A stretch of 64,000 nucleotides of DNA from CAKZQX01 sp034436755 (GTDB lineage: Bacteria > Chloroflexota > Chloroflexia > Chloroflexales > Chloroflexaceae): assembly GCA_034436755.1 (NCBI GenBank), contig DAOTVB010000105.1:1-64000 (forward strand), written 5' to 3'. The notes below the pieces were generated by a model. That model made no database searches and had not been told where the DNA came from. It was given only the letters and a program-made list of their open reading frames with translations. Made by a program: the position numbers and the translations under genes. Of the stretch, positions 9,037 through 17,279 are shown piece by piece (position 1 is the first letter of the stretch; every line of letters starts with the position of its first letter).

Positions 9037-10524
9037 ATGAAAAATCAGGTACAGTTGATTACCTATGCCGACCGCCTCGGCGGTGCCGGCTTTGACACGC
9101 TGGAGCGCCTGCTGCTGGGGCCGTTGCAGGGTCTCTTTGGCGGTGTGCATATCCTCCCCTTTTTTCACCCGATTGATGGCGCGGATGCCGGATTTGATCC
9201 GATAGACCACACCATGGTTGACCCGCGCCTGGGTTCCTGGTCCGCTGTTCAGTCCCTGAGCCGGCACCTGGATATCATGGCCGACCTGATTGTCAATCAT
9301 ATCTCCACAGCGTCGGCCCGCTTCCAGGATTTCTCGGAAAAGGGCACCGCCTCGCCCTACGCCGGGCTCTTCCTGACCCTGGGCAGTGTGTTTCCCCACG
9401 GGGCCACCGAAGCCGACCTGCTGAAGATCTACCGTCCGCGCCCCGGTCTGCCCTTTGCCGCTGTCACCCTGAAAAATGGGGAGAAGCGCATTCTCTGGAC
9501 CACCTTTACCAGCCGGCAGGTCGATATCGATGTCCGGCATCCGCAGGGCGTGGCTTACCTGCATGCGATCCTCGATACCTTTCAGGCGCATGGCATCAGA
9601 ATGATCCGGCTGGATGCGGTGGGCTATGCGATCAAACAGCCCGGTACCAGTTGCTTTATGCTCCCGGAGACCTTCGCTTTTATCGAGGAGTTGACGCGCT
9701 ATGCCAAAACCGTGGGCATCGCCGTGCTGGTGGAGATCCACTCCTACTATCGCCAGCAGATCGAGATTGCCCGGCGGGTTGATCGGGTCTACGACTTTGC
9801 CCTGCCGCCGCTCATTCTGCATGCCTGCTTCAACCGGACGGCGCGCTATCTGCAGCAGTGGCTGGCGATCAGCCCGCGCAACGCCATCACTGTGCTCGAC
9901 ACCCACGACGGCATCGGCGTGATCGACATCGGCGCAGACAGTGCCGACCCGGTGGCCGGGGCCGGGTTAATCCCGCCCGAGGATCTGGATGCGCTGGTGG
10001 AAACCATTCATATCAAGAGCGGCGGCCAGAGCCGCCAGGCCACCGGCGCGGCGGCCTCCAACCTGGATCTCTACCAGGTTAACTGCACCTATTACGACGC
10101 GCTGGGCCGGAACGACCGCGACTACCTGCTGGCGCGGGCGATCCAGTTTTTTGCCCCCGGCATCCCGCAGGTCTACTATGTCGGGTTGCTGGCCGGAACC
10201 AACGACATGCAGTTGCTGGCGGAAACGCAGGTGGGGCGCGATATCAACCGGCCCTATTACACCCCGGCAGACATTGTGGCGGCCCTGCGGCGGCCGGTGG
10301 TGCAAGATCTGCTGGCGCTGATCCGCTTCCGCAACCGCCACCCGGCCTTCAATGGCAGCTTCACCCTGCTCGACACGGACGAGCATACGCTGGGGCTGCG
10401 CTGGGACCAGGGCCTCGACTGGGCGCAACTTCAGATCAACTTTAGCGATGGCAGCTACGAACTCAGTTACACCGCTGACAGGAGGGTGCAACATTTCGAT
10501 CTGCCGGCGCGGTCGGGGGAGTGA
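9037..10524 (+). CDS. Sucrose phosphorylase-type glycoside hydrolase (GH13_18)
   Basis: 495 residues. The start (MKNQVQLITYADRLGG) and GVHILPFFHPIDGADAGFDP are hallmark segments of the sucrose phosphorylase subfamily, which splits sucrose, or glucosylglycerol/glucosylglycerate in related branches, with phosphate to give glucose-1-phosphate. The catalytic residues fall at Asp193 (RLDAVGY), Glu233 (LVEIHSYY) and Asp291 (DTHDGIG), each within one residue of the known positions in the Bifidobacterium enzyme. The enzyme is cytosolic, with no signal peptide. I chose the ATG at 9037, with GGAGG 9 bases upstream, over an upstream GTG that overlaps the ribosome site. Phosphoglucose isomerase elsewhere in the window could feed the product into glycolysis. 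The exact acceptor specificity is undecided. Confidence 0.9.
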   Translation: MKNQVQLITYADRLGGAGFDTLERLLLGPLQGLFGGVHILPFFHPIDGADAGFDPIDHTMVDPRLGSWSAVQSLSRHLDIMADLIVNHISTASARFQDFSEKGTASPYAGLFLTLGSVFPHGATEADLLKIYRPRPGLPFAAVTLKNGEKRILWTTFTSRQVDIDVRHPQGVAYLHAILDTFQAHGIRMIRLDAVGYAIKQPGTSCFMLPETFAFIEELTRYAKTVGIAVLVEIHSYYRQQIEIARRVDRVYDFALPPLILHACFNRTARYLQQWLAISPRNAITVLDTHDGIGVIDIGADSADPVAGAGLIPPEDLDALVETIHIKSGGQSRQATGAAASNLDLYQVNCTYYDALGRNDRDYLLARAIQFFAPGIPQVYYVGLLAGTNDMQLLAETQVGRDINRPYYTPADIVAALRRPVVQDLLALIRFRNRHPAFNGSFTLLDTDEHTLGLRWDQGLDWAQLQINFSDGSYELSYTADRRVQHFDLPARSGE

Positions 10525-10558
10525 GATGGGTTGAGATGCTGCCACGCACGCTTCCGCA

Positions 10559-10704
10559 TATAGTCCGGATATGAAATGACCGGGAGTCCCGGCTTCAGCC
10601 GGTGGGATGCCGGCCGGGGCCGGGGCATCCTGCCGGGAACGCCTGATCCGGCTGAAGCCGGGACTCCTGAACGGCGATATCTGGATTTAATCTTCAATGT
10701 TCAT
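10559..10704. repeat. Family-1 MITE-like inverted-repeat element (copy A)
   Basis: A 20-bp perfect inverted repeat, 10583-10602 and 10648-10667 (GGAGTCCCGGCTTCAGCCGG and complement), is flanked by ATAGTCCGGATATG on the left and TTCAATGTTCATC on the right. Related copies lie at 22555, 36769, 39850, 49918 and 56005. It fills most of the 306-bp gap before the hydrolase gene. No coding capacity. Confidence 0.8.
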
Positions 10705-10766
10705 CAAGCCGCACCTACGCCAATGCCCCACCACCGGCACGCTGTTTTCGCGCCTTCCCTGATCTG

Positions 10767-10793
10767 TGCTACAGTACAGATGTGCATTGCACA
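10767..10793 (+). promoter_or_regulatory. Extended -10 with adjacent palindrome, upstream of hydrolase
   Basis: TGC-TACAGT (10767-10775) is followed at once by the 13-bp palindrome TGTGCATTGCACA (10781-10793), which would straddle the transcription start. This looks like a repressor operator, but no regulator can be named. Confidence 0.35.
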
Positions 10794-10830
10794 ATACGTG
10801 TACTGATCCAGAGATTAGAAAGAGAAGCGC

Positions 10831-12876
10831 ATGTCTAAATTTATACGGTTTCATCCCGGTGGATGGCTACTCATGCTGCTGGCCTGCTGCGTGGCGCTGC
10901 TGCCAGTGGGCGCGGGCGTGACGGCGGCCCCCGCAGCGCAGACACGCACCCCGGCATTCACACCGGCGGCGTGTGACTTTATCGATCTGCCTAATCTGCC
11001 GGCCGGCGCGGTACCGCCGCAGGTCGAGTGCGGCTATGTGACCGTGCCGGAGCAGCATAGCAACCCGACCGGCCCGACGATTCGTCTGGCGGTGGCGATT
11101 ATTCCGAGTAGCGCACCCAACCCGGCCACCGATCCGCTGGTGATGCTCCAGGGTGGCCCCGGCGGTTCGACCATCGATACCTACCTGCAAGAACTGGCGT
11201 TCAGCGGCGAGTTCCCGTTCAACCGTGATGTCATCCTGTTTAACCAGCGCGGCACACGCTATTCCGAGCCCCAACTCGCCTGTCCCGAGTTCCTGGAACT
11301 GACCATCGAGAATCTTGGGCGGGTATTGCCTGATGAGGAAGAAGAGCAACTGGCGAATGAAGCGCTGCAAAACTGTCGTAGTCGGCTGGTTGAGGAGGGG
11401 GTTAATCTGTCGGCCTTCGATAGTGTCGAGAATGCCGCCGATGTGGATGCCATTCGCGCAGCACTGGGCTATGAGCAGATCAACCTCTACGGTGTCTCCT
11501 ACGGCACAACCCTGGCGCTGCATGTGATGCGCAACCATCCGGAGGGGCTGCGCAGCGTAATCCTGGATGCGGTCGCCCCACCGCAGATCAACTTTCTGGT
11601 GGAGGTGCCCGAGTCGCAGGACCGCGCCTTCAACGAACTGTTTGCAGCCTGCGCCGCCGATCCGGCGTGCAACGAGGCCTACCCCGACATTGAGGAAACC
11701 TTCTTTGCTCTGGTCGAACGCCTGAATGCGGACCCGGTTACGCTTCAACTGACCGACCCGGAAACGCAAACAACCTATGATGCAGTTCTGGATGGTGACT
11801 CGCTGTTTGAGGCGCTCTTCCAGATGCTCTATCCCTCCTTTCTTTTGCCATTCCTCCCGGAGATGATCTATGCAGCGGATGCGGGACGCTATGCGCCGAT
11901 TGCCCAGATCATGTCCCAGATCATCTTTGACCGGACGCTCACCCACGGGATGTACTTCTCGGTGGTGTGTGCCGAAGATGCCGACTTTAGCGTGAGCGAT
12001 CTGGATCTGGCCGGCGTGCATCCCAAAATTGCCGAGTTGGGCGAGGCGGATGCCGAGAGTCTCCTGGAAGCCTGTGATCTCTGGAGTGTTGAACCGCTGG
12101 GGCCGCCGATTGATGCCCCCGTGGACAGCGAGATTCCCACGCTGATCTTATCGGGGCAGTTTGATCCGATCACGCCGCCCGCTTTTGCCGCTGCCGCCGC
12201 CACAACCCTGCCCCAGAGCTATGAGTATGTTTTCCCCAACACCTCCCACGGCGCAGCGCTGTCCGGGGAGTGTCCGGATCAGATCATTCAGGATTTTCTG
12301 GCGAACCCGAGTGTTCCACCCGAGGCGGACTGTATCGCCACGTTGACAGAACCGGATTTTATAACAGCGGACGAGGTGCTGGCGCTGCCGGAACTGCTGC
12401 GTCTGGCAAACCTGGAGGGCAACAGCGGCACACAGTTACTCCTGTTTGGTATTGGCCTGCTCGTACTGCTCTCGGTGCTGCTGGTCTGGCCGATCATCTG
12501 GCTGGTGCAGCGGCAGCGACAGCGCGAGACCGAGCCGCCACCGCTGCTGCTGCGCTTTGCGCCCTGGATTGCGGCGCTCAATGGCATGCTGCTGGTGATT
12601 TTCCCCATCGCCCTGGTGGCGCTCATCTTCAGCCTGGGGGTAGAGGGCAGTAACATTCTGCTCCTGGGCATACCCGCCGGTTGGGCTCCGCTGTTTATCC
12701 TGCCGCTTATCTGCGCTCTGCTGACGCTGGCTATGCTGGCCGGCACTGTGCAGGCCTGGATTGGCAATTTCTGGTCGATCGGGAAGCGCAGCTACTTCAC
12801 GCTGCTGACGCTGGCCGCGCTGCTGTGTGTCTTCCTGCTGGGGGTGTGGGGTATGGTAGGTGCGGTTTATGTTTAA
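10831..12876 (+). CDS. Secreted or membrane-anchored alpha/beta-hydrolase (tripeptidyl/prolyl aminopeptidase-like)
   Basis: 681 residues. The N-terminus has a signal peptide (hydrophobic stretch LLMLLACCVALLPVGAG, then AAPAAQ). The hydrolase core shows VMLQGGPGGSTID (HGGPG-like oxyanion motif), the nucleophile elbow GVSYGTT, the acid region LILSGQFDPITPP and the histidine in PNTSHGAAL. This is the S33-type arrangement of proline iminopeptidase and secreted tripeptidyl aminopeptidases. Unusually, the last 150 residues contain about four membrane segments joined by an RQRQRE basic loop, so the catalytic domain is probably held outside the membrane. The start ATG follows GAGAAG. It is convergent with the GH13 gene. 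The true substrate (peptide or ester) is uncertain. Confidence 0.82.
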   Translation: MSKFIRFHPGGWLLMLLACCVALLPVGAGVTAAPAAQTRTPAFTPAACDFIDLPNLPAGAVPPQVECGYVTVPEQHSNPTGPTIRLAVAIIPSSAPNPATDPLVMLQGGPGGSTIDTYLQELAFSGEFPFNRDVILFNQRGTRYSEPQLACPEFLELTIENLGRVLPDEEEEQLANEALQNCRSRLVEEGVNLSAFDSVENAADVDAIRAALGYEQINLYGVSYGTTLALHVMRNHPEGLRSVILDAVAPPQINFLVEVPESQDRAFNELFAACAADPACNEAYPDIEETFFALVERLNADPVTLQLTDPETQTTYDAVLDGDSLFEALFQMLYPSFLLPFLPEMIYAADAGRYAPIAQIMSQIIFDRTLTHGMYFSVVCAEDADFSVSDLDLAGVHPKIAELGEADAESLLEACDLWSVEPLGPPIDAPVDSEIPTLILSGQFDPITPPAFAAAAATTLPQSYEYVFPNTSHGAALSGECPDQIIQDFLANPSVPPEADCIATLTEPDFITADEVLALPELLRLANLEGNSGTQLLLFGIGLLVLLSVLLVWPIIWLVQRQRQRETEPPPLLLRFAPWIAALNGMLLVIFPIALVALIFSLGVEGSNILLLGIPAGWAPLFILPLICALLTLAMLAGTVQAWIGNFWSIGKRSYFTLLTLAALLCVFLLGVWGMVGAVYV

Positions 12877-12877
12877 G

Positions 12878-12935
12878 CCGTAATCTGTAGTCCGTAATCT
12901 GTAGTCTGCAGGGGCGAACGCTGTTTCGCCCCTGC
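12878..12935. terminator. Heptamer array plus bidirectional hairpin
   Basis: Four alternating 7-bp units (CCGTAAT / CTGTAGT, 12878-12905) begin right after the hydrolase stop. Then an 11-bp perfect stem (gcaggggcgaa, 12908-12918, with its complement 12925-12935) lies between two convergent genes. It is probably a bidirectional terminator; the T tract is weak. Confidence 0.55.
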
Positions 12936-12947
12936 GGATTCTGGCCC

Positions 12948-14924
12948 TTACGGTCCTGTGCGCAGTACGGCGCCCCCGTAGGCTGAGAGGGTCAGTTGGC
13001 CGTCTACCAGATGCGCGGTTTCGCTTGCCAGGATCAGCTCCCAGCGCTGCCCGACCGGCAGCGGAATGGCGTGGGTGTCGGGGCTGTTGTTAAATGCCAC
13101 CAGGTAGAGGGCCGTGTGCGGCGCGCGCTCATCGGCACAGGCGAAGGCGTAGAGACTGCGCGCATCGTCAAGATAGAGCGTGCGGCGGGGACCACGCCAG
13201 ACCGACGCCGTACGACTGCGCAGTTGGCCCAGTTGCCGGTAGAAGTCCAGCAGCGCCAGATTCTGCTCCTCGTTCCAGATCATGGGCAGGCGCGACTCTT
13301 CGGGATGTCCACTGCCATCGGCGTGGCGCACATCGCGTACCTGACTCATCCCGACCTCGGTGCCATAGTAGATAATCGGCGGGTGTGGCAGCGTAAACTG
13401 ACAGAGCGCCGCCAGCTTCAGCCTGCGCATATCGCCCCGGATCACCCACGCAAAGCGGTTCATGTCGTGGTTGTCGAGAAAACTCGGCAGCACAAAGCCC
13501 GGCGGGAAGGCCGTCAGGTGTCGCCGGACAAAGGCATCAAACTGTGACGGCGTGATCGAGCCAAAGGCAAAAAAGAGCCGCACCGCCTGGAGCAGCAGAA
13601 AATCCAGGCAGCCATCGAGTCGTCCCATGTAGGAGCGCATCTCGTCGGCGGTATCGACCGCCTCGCCCAGCAGAACGCTATCGGATTTTACCGCGCGGGT
13701 TGCTGTGCGAAACTCGGTCCAGAAGGCCCGCGAGGGACCAATGGCATAGTCCAGTCGAAATCCATCCACACCCTGCTCCAGCCAGTAGAGCGCATAGTCG
13801 ATCATTGCCTGGCGGGCATCAGGATGATCATTATTGATCTGGGGGAGATCTTTCACCCCAAAAAATGACAGGTAGAGATCCGGGTAGCGCAGAAAGGTAA
13901 ACCAGTTGCGGTAGGGGCTGTTCGGATTCTGCAGCACATCCTGGAATATGGGATGCGCGCTGGAGCAGTGGTTAGCGGTGTAGTCAAACAACACCCGCAT
14001 GTCGCGGGCATGGACCGCGTCGATCAGCGCGCGCACATCCTCCATGGTGCCCATGCGTGGTTCGACCCCCTGGTAATCCGTGGTATCGTAGCCGTGGTGG
14101 GAGGGGCTGGGAAAGATCGGCGAGAGCCAGATCACCGTGGTCCCCAGACTGGCGATATAGTCGAGTTTCTCGATCACGCCGCGTATCGTCCCCCCGTGGA
14201 AGGCCATCGGGTCATCCGTAGGGGCAAAGGGTTGCCCATCACCGGGATTGAAACGATCCACAAAGACATGGTAGATCAGCGCATCGCGTAGCCACTCGGG
14301 GGCGCGCTCGCGGTCAACCCGATACGCAAAGGTCCGGGCGTGTTGGATAAAAGTGAGCCCGAACTCCGCACCGATATCATTTAGATAGTTATAGTCGGGG
14401 CCGGCATCTTCCAACCCCTGATCATCATCAGCGATAATGCCGATAATCTCGCTGGCCCAGGTCGACTGGCCGGTGAGCGAAGACCATGCCTCGATGCAGT
14501 AGCGTACAGTCGTATGTTCCAACAGCGGGGGAAGCTGACACTGCCACTCCTCCAGGTAGCCCCAGAGGAAGATATTCCACACACTCGCCATCCGATTGAA
14601 CGCAACACTGCGGCTGCCGGGAGCCGGAACCCCCAGCCGTCCGGCAGGTACCGTGCCATCGGTGGTAAAGTAGCAGGTGACATTGTCGGCGACAACCTGC
14701 GGACCAATGGTCACGGTGATACAGACCTCCTGCCCGGGCAGGGGATCAAGCGGTTGAATGTGATTCCGATGCGCAACGCCCGACATCTCGGCGCGGAAGA
14801 AGGCCAGGCGCTGCTGATCCGTTGCCAGCGTACCAAAGATAAAATCGTTCGAAACCTCTTCCATAACATCTGCCCAATGCTGCTTGAATTTCGCCAATAG
14901 CACAAGCATACGCCGTGTGCGCAT
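12948..14924 (-). CDS. Alpha-amylase-family glycosidase (GH13; maltogenic amylase / neopullulanase-like)
   Basis: About 658 residues. An N-terminal beta-sandwich-like region (to about residue 200) precedes a GH13 barrel with LIYHVFVDRFNPGDG, LFDYTANHC (region I), GFRLDYAIG (nucleophile Asp), LLGEAVD (acid/base Glu) and FLDNHDMNRF (transition-state Asp). A C-terminal beta domain follows. The layout matches alpha-glucan hydrolases that cut maltodextrins or pullulan. No signal peptide is evident, so it is probably cytosolic and acts on imported or stored glucan. The start is uncertain: I give the ATG at 14922-14924, but a TTG at 14933 and other internal starts are possible and no strong ribosome site decides. 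It is convergent with the hydrolase gene. Confidence 0.85.
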   Translation of the reverse strand: MRTRRMLVLLAKFKQHWADVMEEVSNDFIFGTLATDQQRLAFFRAEMSGVAHRNHIQPLDPLPGQEVCITVTIGPQVVADNVTCYFTTDGTVPAGRLGVPAPGSRSVAFNRMASVWNIFLWGYLEEWQCQLPPLLEHTTVRYCIEAWSSLTGQSTWASEIIGIIADDDQGLEDAGPDYNYLNDIGAEFGLTFIQHARTFAYRVDRERAPEWLRDALIYHVFVDRFNPGDGQPFAPTDDPMAFHGGTIRGVIEKLDYIASLGTTVIWLSPIFPSPSHHGYDTTDYQGVEPRMGTMEDVRALIDAVHARDMRVLFDYTANHCSSAHPIFQDVLQNPNSPYRNWFTFLRYPDLYLSFFGVKDLPQINNDHPDARQAMIDYALYWLEQGVDGFRLDYAIGPSRAFWTEFRTATRAVKSDSVLLGEAVDTADEMRSYMGRLDGCLDFLLLQAVRLFFAFGSITPSQFDAFVRRHLTAFPPGFVLPSFLDNHDMNRFAWVIRGDMRRLKLAALCQFTLPHPPIIYYGTEVGMSQVRDVRHADGSGHPEESRLPMIWNEEQNLALLDFYRQLGQLRSRTASVWRGPRRTLYLDDARSLYAFACADERAPHTALYLVAFNNSPDTHAIPLPVGQRWELILASETAHLVDGQLTLSAYGGAVLRTGP

Positions 14925-15018
14925 GTTCGTCAACTACCCGGATGTCTATCTTTGCACGCCCTGCAAGTTAATCGTAACCCGGCTGTGTACAATAGAGAGA
15001 AATTTCTGATATAGTAAA

Positions 15019-15294
15019 TTACACAAGTTACGCGGTGGGCGTTTGGACCACGAACGCCGCGAAATGAACGAACACCGCGAAACGGCCAATGCTGACATGT
15101 ATCCGGCGATCCCGCGTTTGGCGGGGGATATCGCCTCCGGCAGGGCGGAAGCTTCCATGCTTTTGCACAAAAATGTTACACAAAGTGTAACATTTTTGTG
15201 CAAAAGATAAAACGAGTACCATGCTGCCGCAGGCGAATCAGACTTCCATCGCATGAAACGTCCGGTTTGCATGTCAACCGCGTATGTCGTGTAA
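15019..15294. repeat. Family-2 inverted-repeat element (copy a) with 22-bp perfect palindrome
   Basis: The ends are inverted: TTACACAAGTTACGCGGT on the left and ACCGCGTATGTCGTGTAA on the right. Inside, 15160-15181 and 15185-15206 form a 22-bp perfect inverted repeat around a 3-base loop (aaa). The right third is shared with copies at 28031-28183 and 22720-22786 (CCATGCTGCCGCAGGCGAATC, AACGTCCGGTTTGC). The element fills most of the 680-bp gap between the GH13 and pucR genes. The rest of that gap (15295-15495) holds nothing I recognise. Confidence 0.75.
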
Positions 15295-15495
15295 ATAACA
15301 GGACGTACCTGGTATGCGATCAAACCGGGCGTTTCAGCCGGTGAAACACAGCCATCGCCTGCACGCGGTGCAACCTTATTTCAGCCGGTTGACCCACGTG
15401 AAAGCCGACTGCGCCTGCGGCAGCCTGGGTTCAACGACCGCCTGATGCGGGTAAATCATACGAGCAGCGGTCATGTGCGCGTTTCTAATGCGGCA

Positions 15496-15504
15496 TGCTA
15501 TAAT
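15496..15504 (+). promoter_or_regulatory. Extended -10 promoter element of the PucR gene
   Basis: TGC followed by a perfect TATAAT, 102 bases before the PucR start codon, with no convincing -35. Confidence 0.45.
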
Positions 15505-15605
15505 GAAGGATGAGGAACGGTTCTGGCGGTCAGTGTGCGACTCTGCGCCCGCAGTTGCACCCTGACCGTTTACATCATAGTGCAGAAAGTGCGGCGAGAT
15601 AATCC

Positions 15606-17159
15606 ATGCGAAGCGTCACCGTCCGCGATATTTTACGTCTGGCTTTACCCGTTGGGACAACGATTGTTGCCGGCTCAGCCGGTTTGAGTCACCAGGTTAC
15701 GTGGGTGGCGATGCTACGGACAACCCTTCCCGCTTTTGCCGAGTTACGGGGTGGCGAACTGGCGCTGCTGTCGGTTGAAGCAGCCCTGGCGCTGGACTCC
15801 CGCCTGACACTGGCGAACCTGGTCCGGCGTCTCTCGACGGCTCCCGTTGCGGCGATTGCGGTCACGGGTGCGGTTGAGGCGGAGGATGCCAGCGCCGCCG
15901 AGGATGCGCGCCTGCCGCTGCTCAAGCTGCCCGATGGCAGTGATCTCCGCGAGGTTGAGCGCGAAGTGGCCCGGCTGGTCAGCGACTATGAGGCGCAACT
16001 GGAGCGGCGTGGCGCACAACTCTACAACTCACTGACGCAGCGCTCGCTGGCCGGCGATGGAGTGCCCGGCCTGCTGGAGACGCTGGCGGAACGTACCGGC
16101 CAGAGTGTGGCCTGCTACGGGGCGAATGGCGAATTGCGCGCCCAGCGGGGACGCGGTTCGGCTCGTATCGCACTCCAGGCATTGCGTCCAACAAAGTCAG
16201 GCGATAGTTCGCTGCTCAACCAGCAGATCTGGGTCGAGTCAATTGGTCCGCCGAACTATCCGACTGGCTACCTGGCTCTGGCCGGCGTCAATCTGGATGA
16301 GTGGGATCGGCTGGCTGCCCGGCAGGGAGCATCCGCACTGGGCCTGGAGTTTGCCAAAGAGCAGGCAGTCCAGGCGGCGGAAGAGCGGCTACGCGGCGAC
16401 TTTGTGGCGAACATTCTGGCGGGGCCACCCGGCGACCCGTCCGCCCTGGTCCGGCGTGGTCAGGAACTGGGCTATAATCTGACGCTGCCACACGTTGCGC
16501 TGCTGTTTCGCCTGGACGATGATAACAGCGTCGCGCTGAACCGGGTGTCCAGCAGCATCCAGGGGGAACTCAACCGGCGCGGGATTGCGGCCCCGCTCTC
16601 CCAACGCGAAACCTCAGTGCTCTGCTTGCTGCCCATTACCGACAATACACCGCGTCCCCGCGAACTGGCCGACGCTCTGCGCGACCGGCTGGCGTCGGAC
16701 TATCCCGGTATCACGCTGGCGCTGGGCAATCCCGCGCCCATGCTGGCCGAGTGGTCCCGGACGGTGGAGGAGGCAGAACAGGCGTTGCTGCTGGGGCGGC
16801 AGCTCTTTGGCACCGAGCGGGTGGTTGCCTTTAGCGACCTGGGGGTCTACCGGCTGCTGGTGCGTCTGCGCGAGACGCCGGAACTCTGGACCTTCTACCG
16901 CGAGACGCTCTCGGCGCTGGCGGCCTACGATCAGAAGCAGGATGGCGAGCTGATCAAAACCCTCGAGGCCTACTTCAATCACCTGGGTAACCTGCGCGCG
17001 ACCTCCGAGGCGCTGCATGTTCACCGTAACACGCTGCTCTACCGGCTGGAGCGGATCAAGCAGATCAGCGGCCTGGACCTCAACAACTCCGATGAGCATT
17101 TCGCGCTCTGGCTGGCGCTGCGGGCCCACCGGGTGCTGCGTACGATGGATGAGGCATGA
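15606..17159 (+). CDS. PucR/CdaR-family transcriptional regulator
   Basis: 517 residues. The N-terminal PucR domain (about 5-120; SVTVRDILRLALPVGTTIVAG then WVAMLRT) is followed by a middle region with a degenerate GGDEF-like fold. The C-terminal helix-turn-helix of the HTH_30 type (about 445-505) reads LEAYFNHLGNLRATSEAL then VHRNTLLYRLERI. PucR-type proteins activate purine or amino-acid catabolism genes in other bacteria. The target here is unknown because neighbouring genes are not catabolic. The ATG lies at a plausible distance from the extended -10 at 15499-15504. The stop TGA is followed within three bases by a GTAGTCC heptamer array. It is convergent with the LCP gene. Confidence 0.9.
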   Translation: MRSVTVRDILRLALPVGTTIVAGSAGLSHQVTWVAMLRTTLPAFAELRGGELALLSVEAALALDSRLTLANLVRRLSTAPVAAIAVTGAVEAEDASAAEDARLPLLKLPDGSDLREVEREVARLVSDYEAQLERRGAQLYNSLTQRSLAGDGVPGLLETLAERTGQSVACYGANGELRAQRGRGSARIALQALRPTKSGDSSLLNQQIWVESIGPPNYPTGYLALAGVNLDEWDRLAARQGASALGLEFAKEQAVQAAEERLRGDFVANILAGPPGDPSALVRRGQELGYNLTLPHVALLFRLDDDNSVALNRVSSSIQGELNRRGIAAPLSQRETSVLCLLPITDNTPRPRELADALRDRLASDYPGITLALGNPAPMLAEWSRTVEEAEQALLLGRQLFGTERVVAFSDLGVYRLLVRLRETPELWTFYRETLSALAAYDQKQDGELIKTLEAYFNHLGNLRATSEALHVHRNTLLYRLERIKQISGLDLNNSDEHFALWLALRAHRVLRTMDEA

Positions 17160-17160
17160 A

Positions 17161-17206
17161 CCGTAGTCCGTAGTCCGTAGTCCGTAGTCCGTAGTCCGTA
17201 GTCCGT
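17161..17206. repeat. Heptamer array CCGTAGT
   Basis: Six and a half near-perfect CCGTAGT units directly after the PucR stop codon. The unit carries TAG, so on the plus strand successive units place a stop in every reading frame. Confidence 0.95.
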
Positions 17207-17279
17207 GAAACGGCGGGGGACAGGTATGGTTATTGCCGCGTTGCCCTGTCACCCCGTCATTTGTGCTCCTGCTTTCGCG

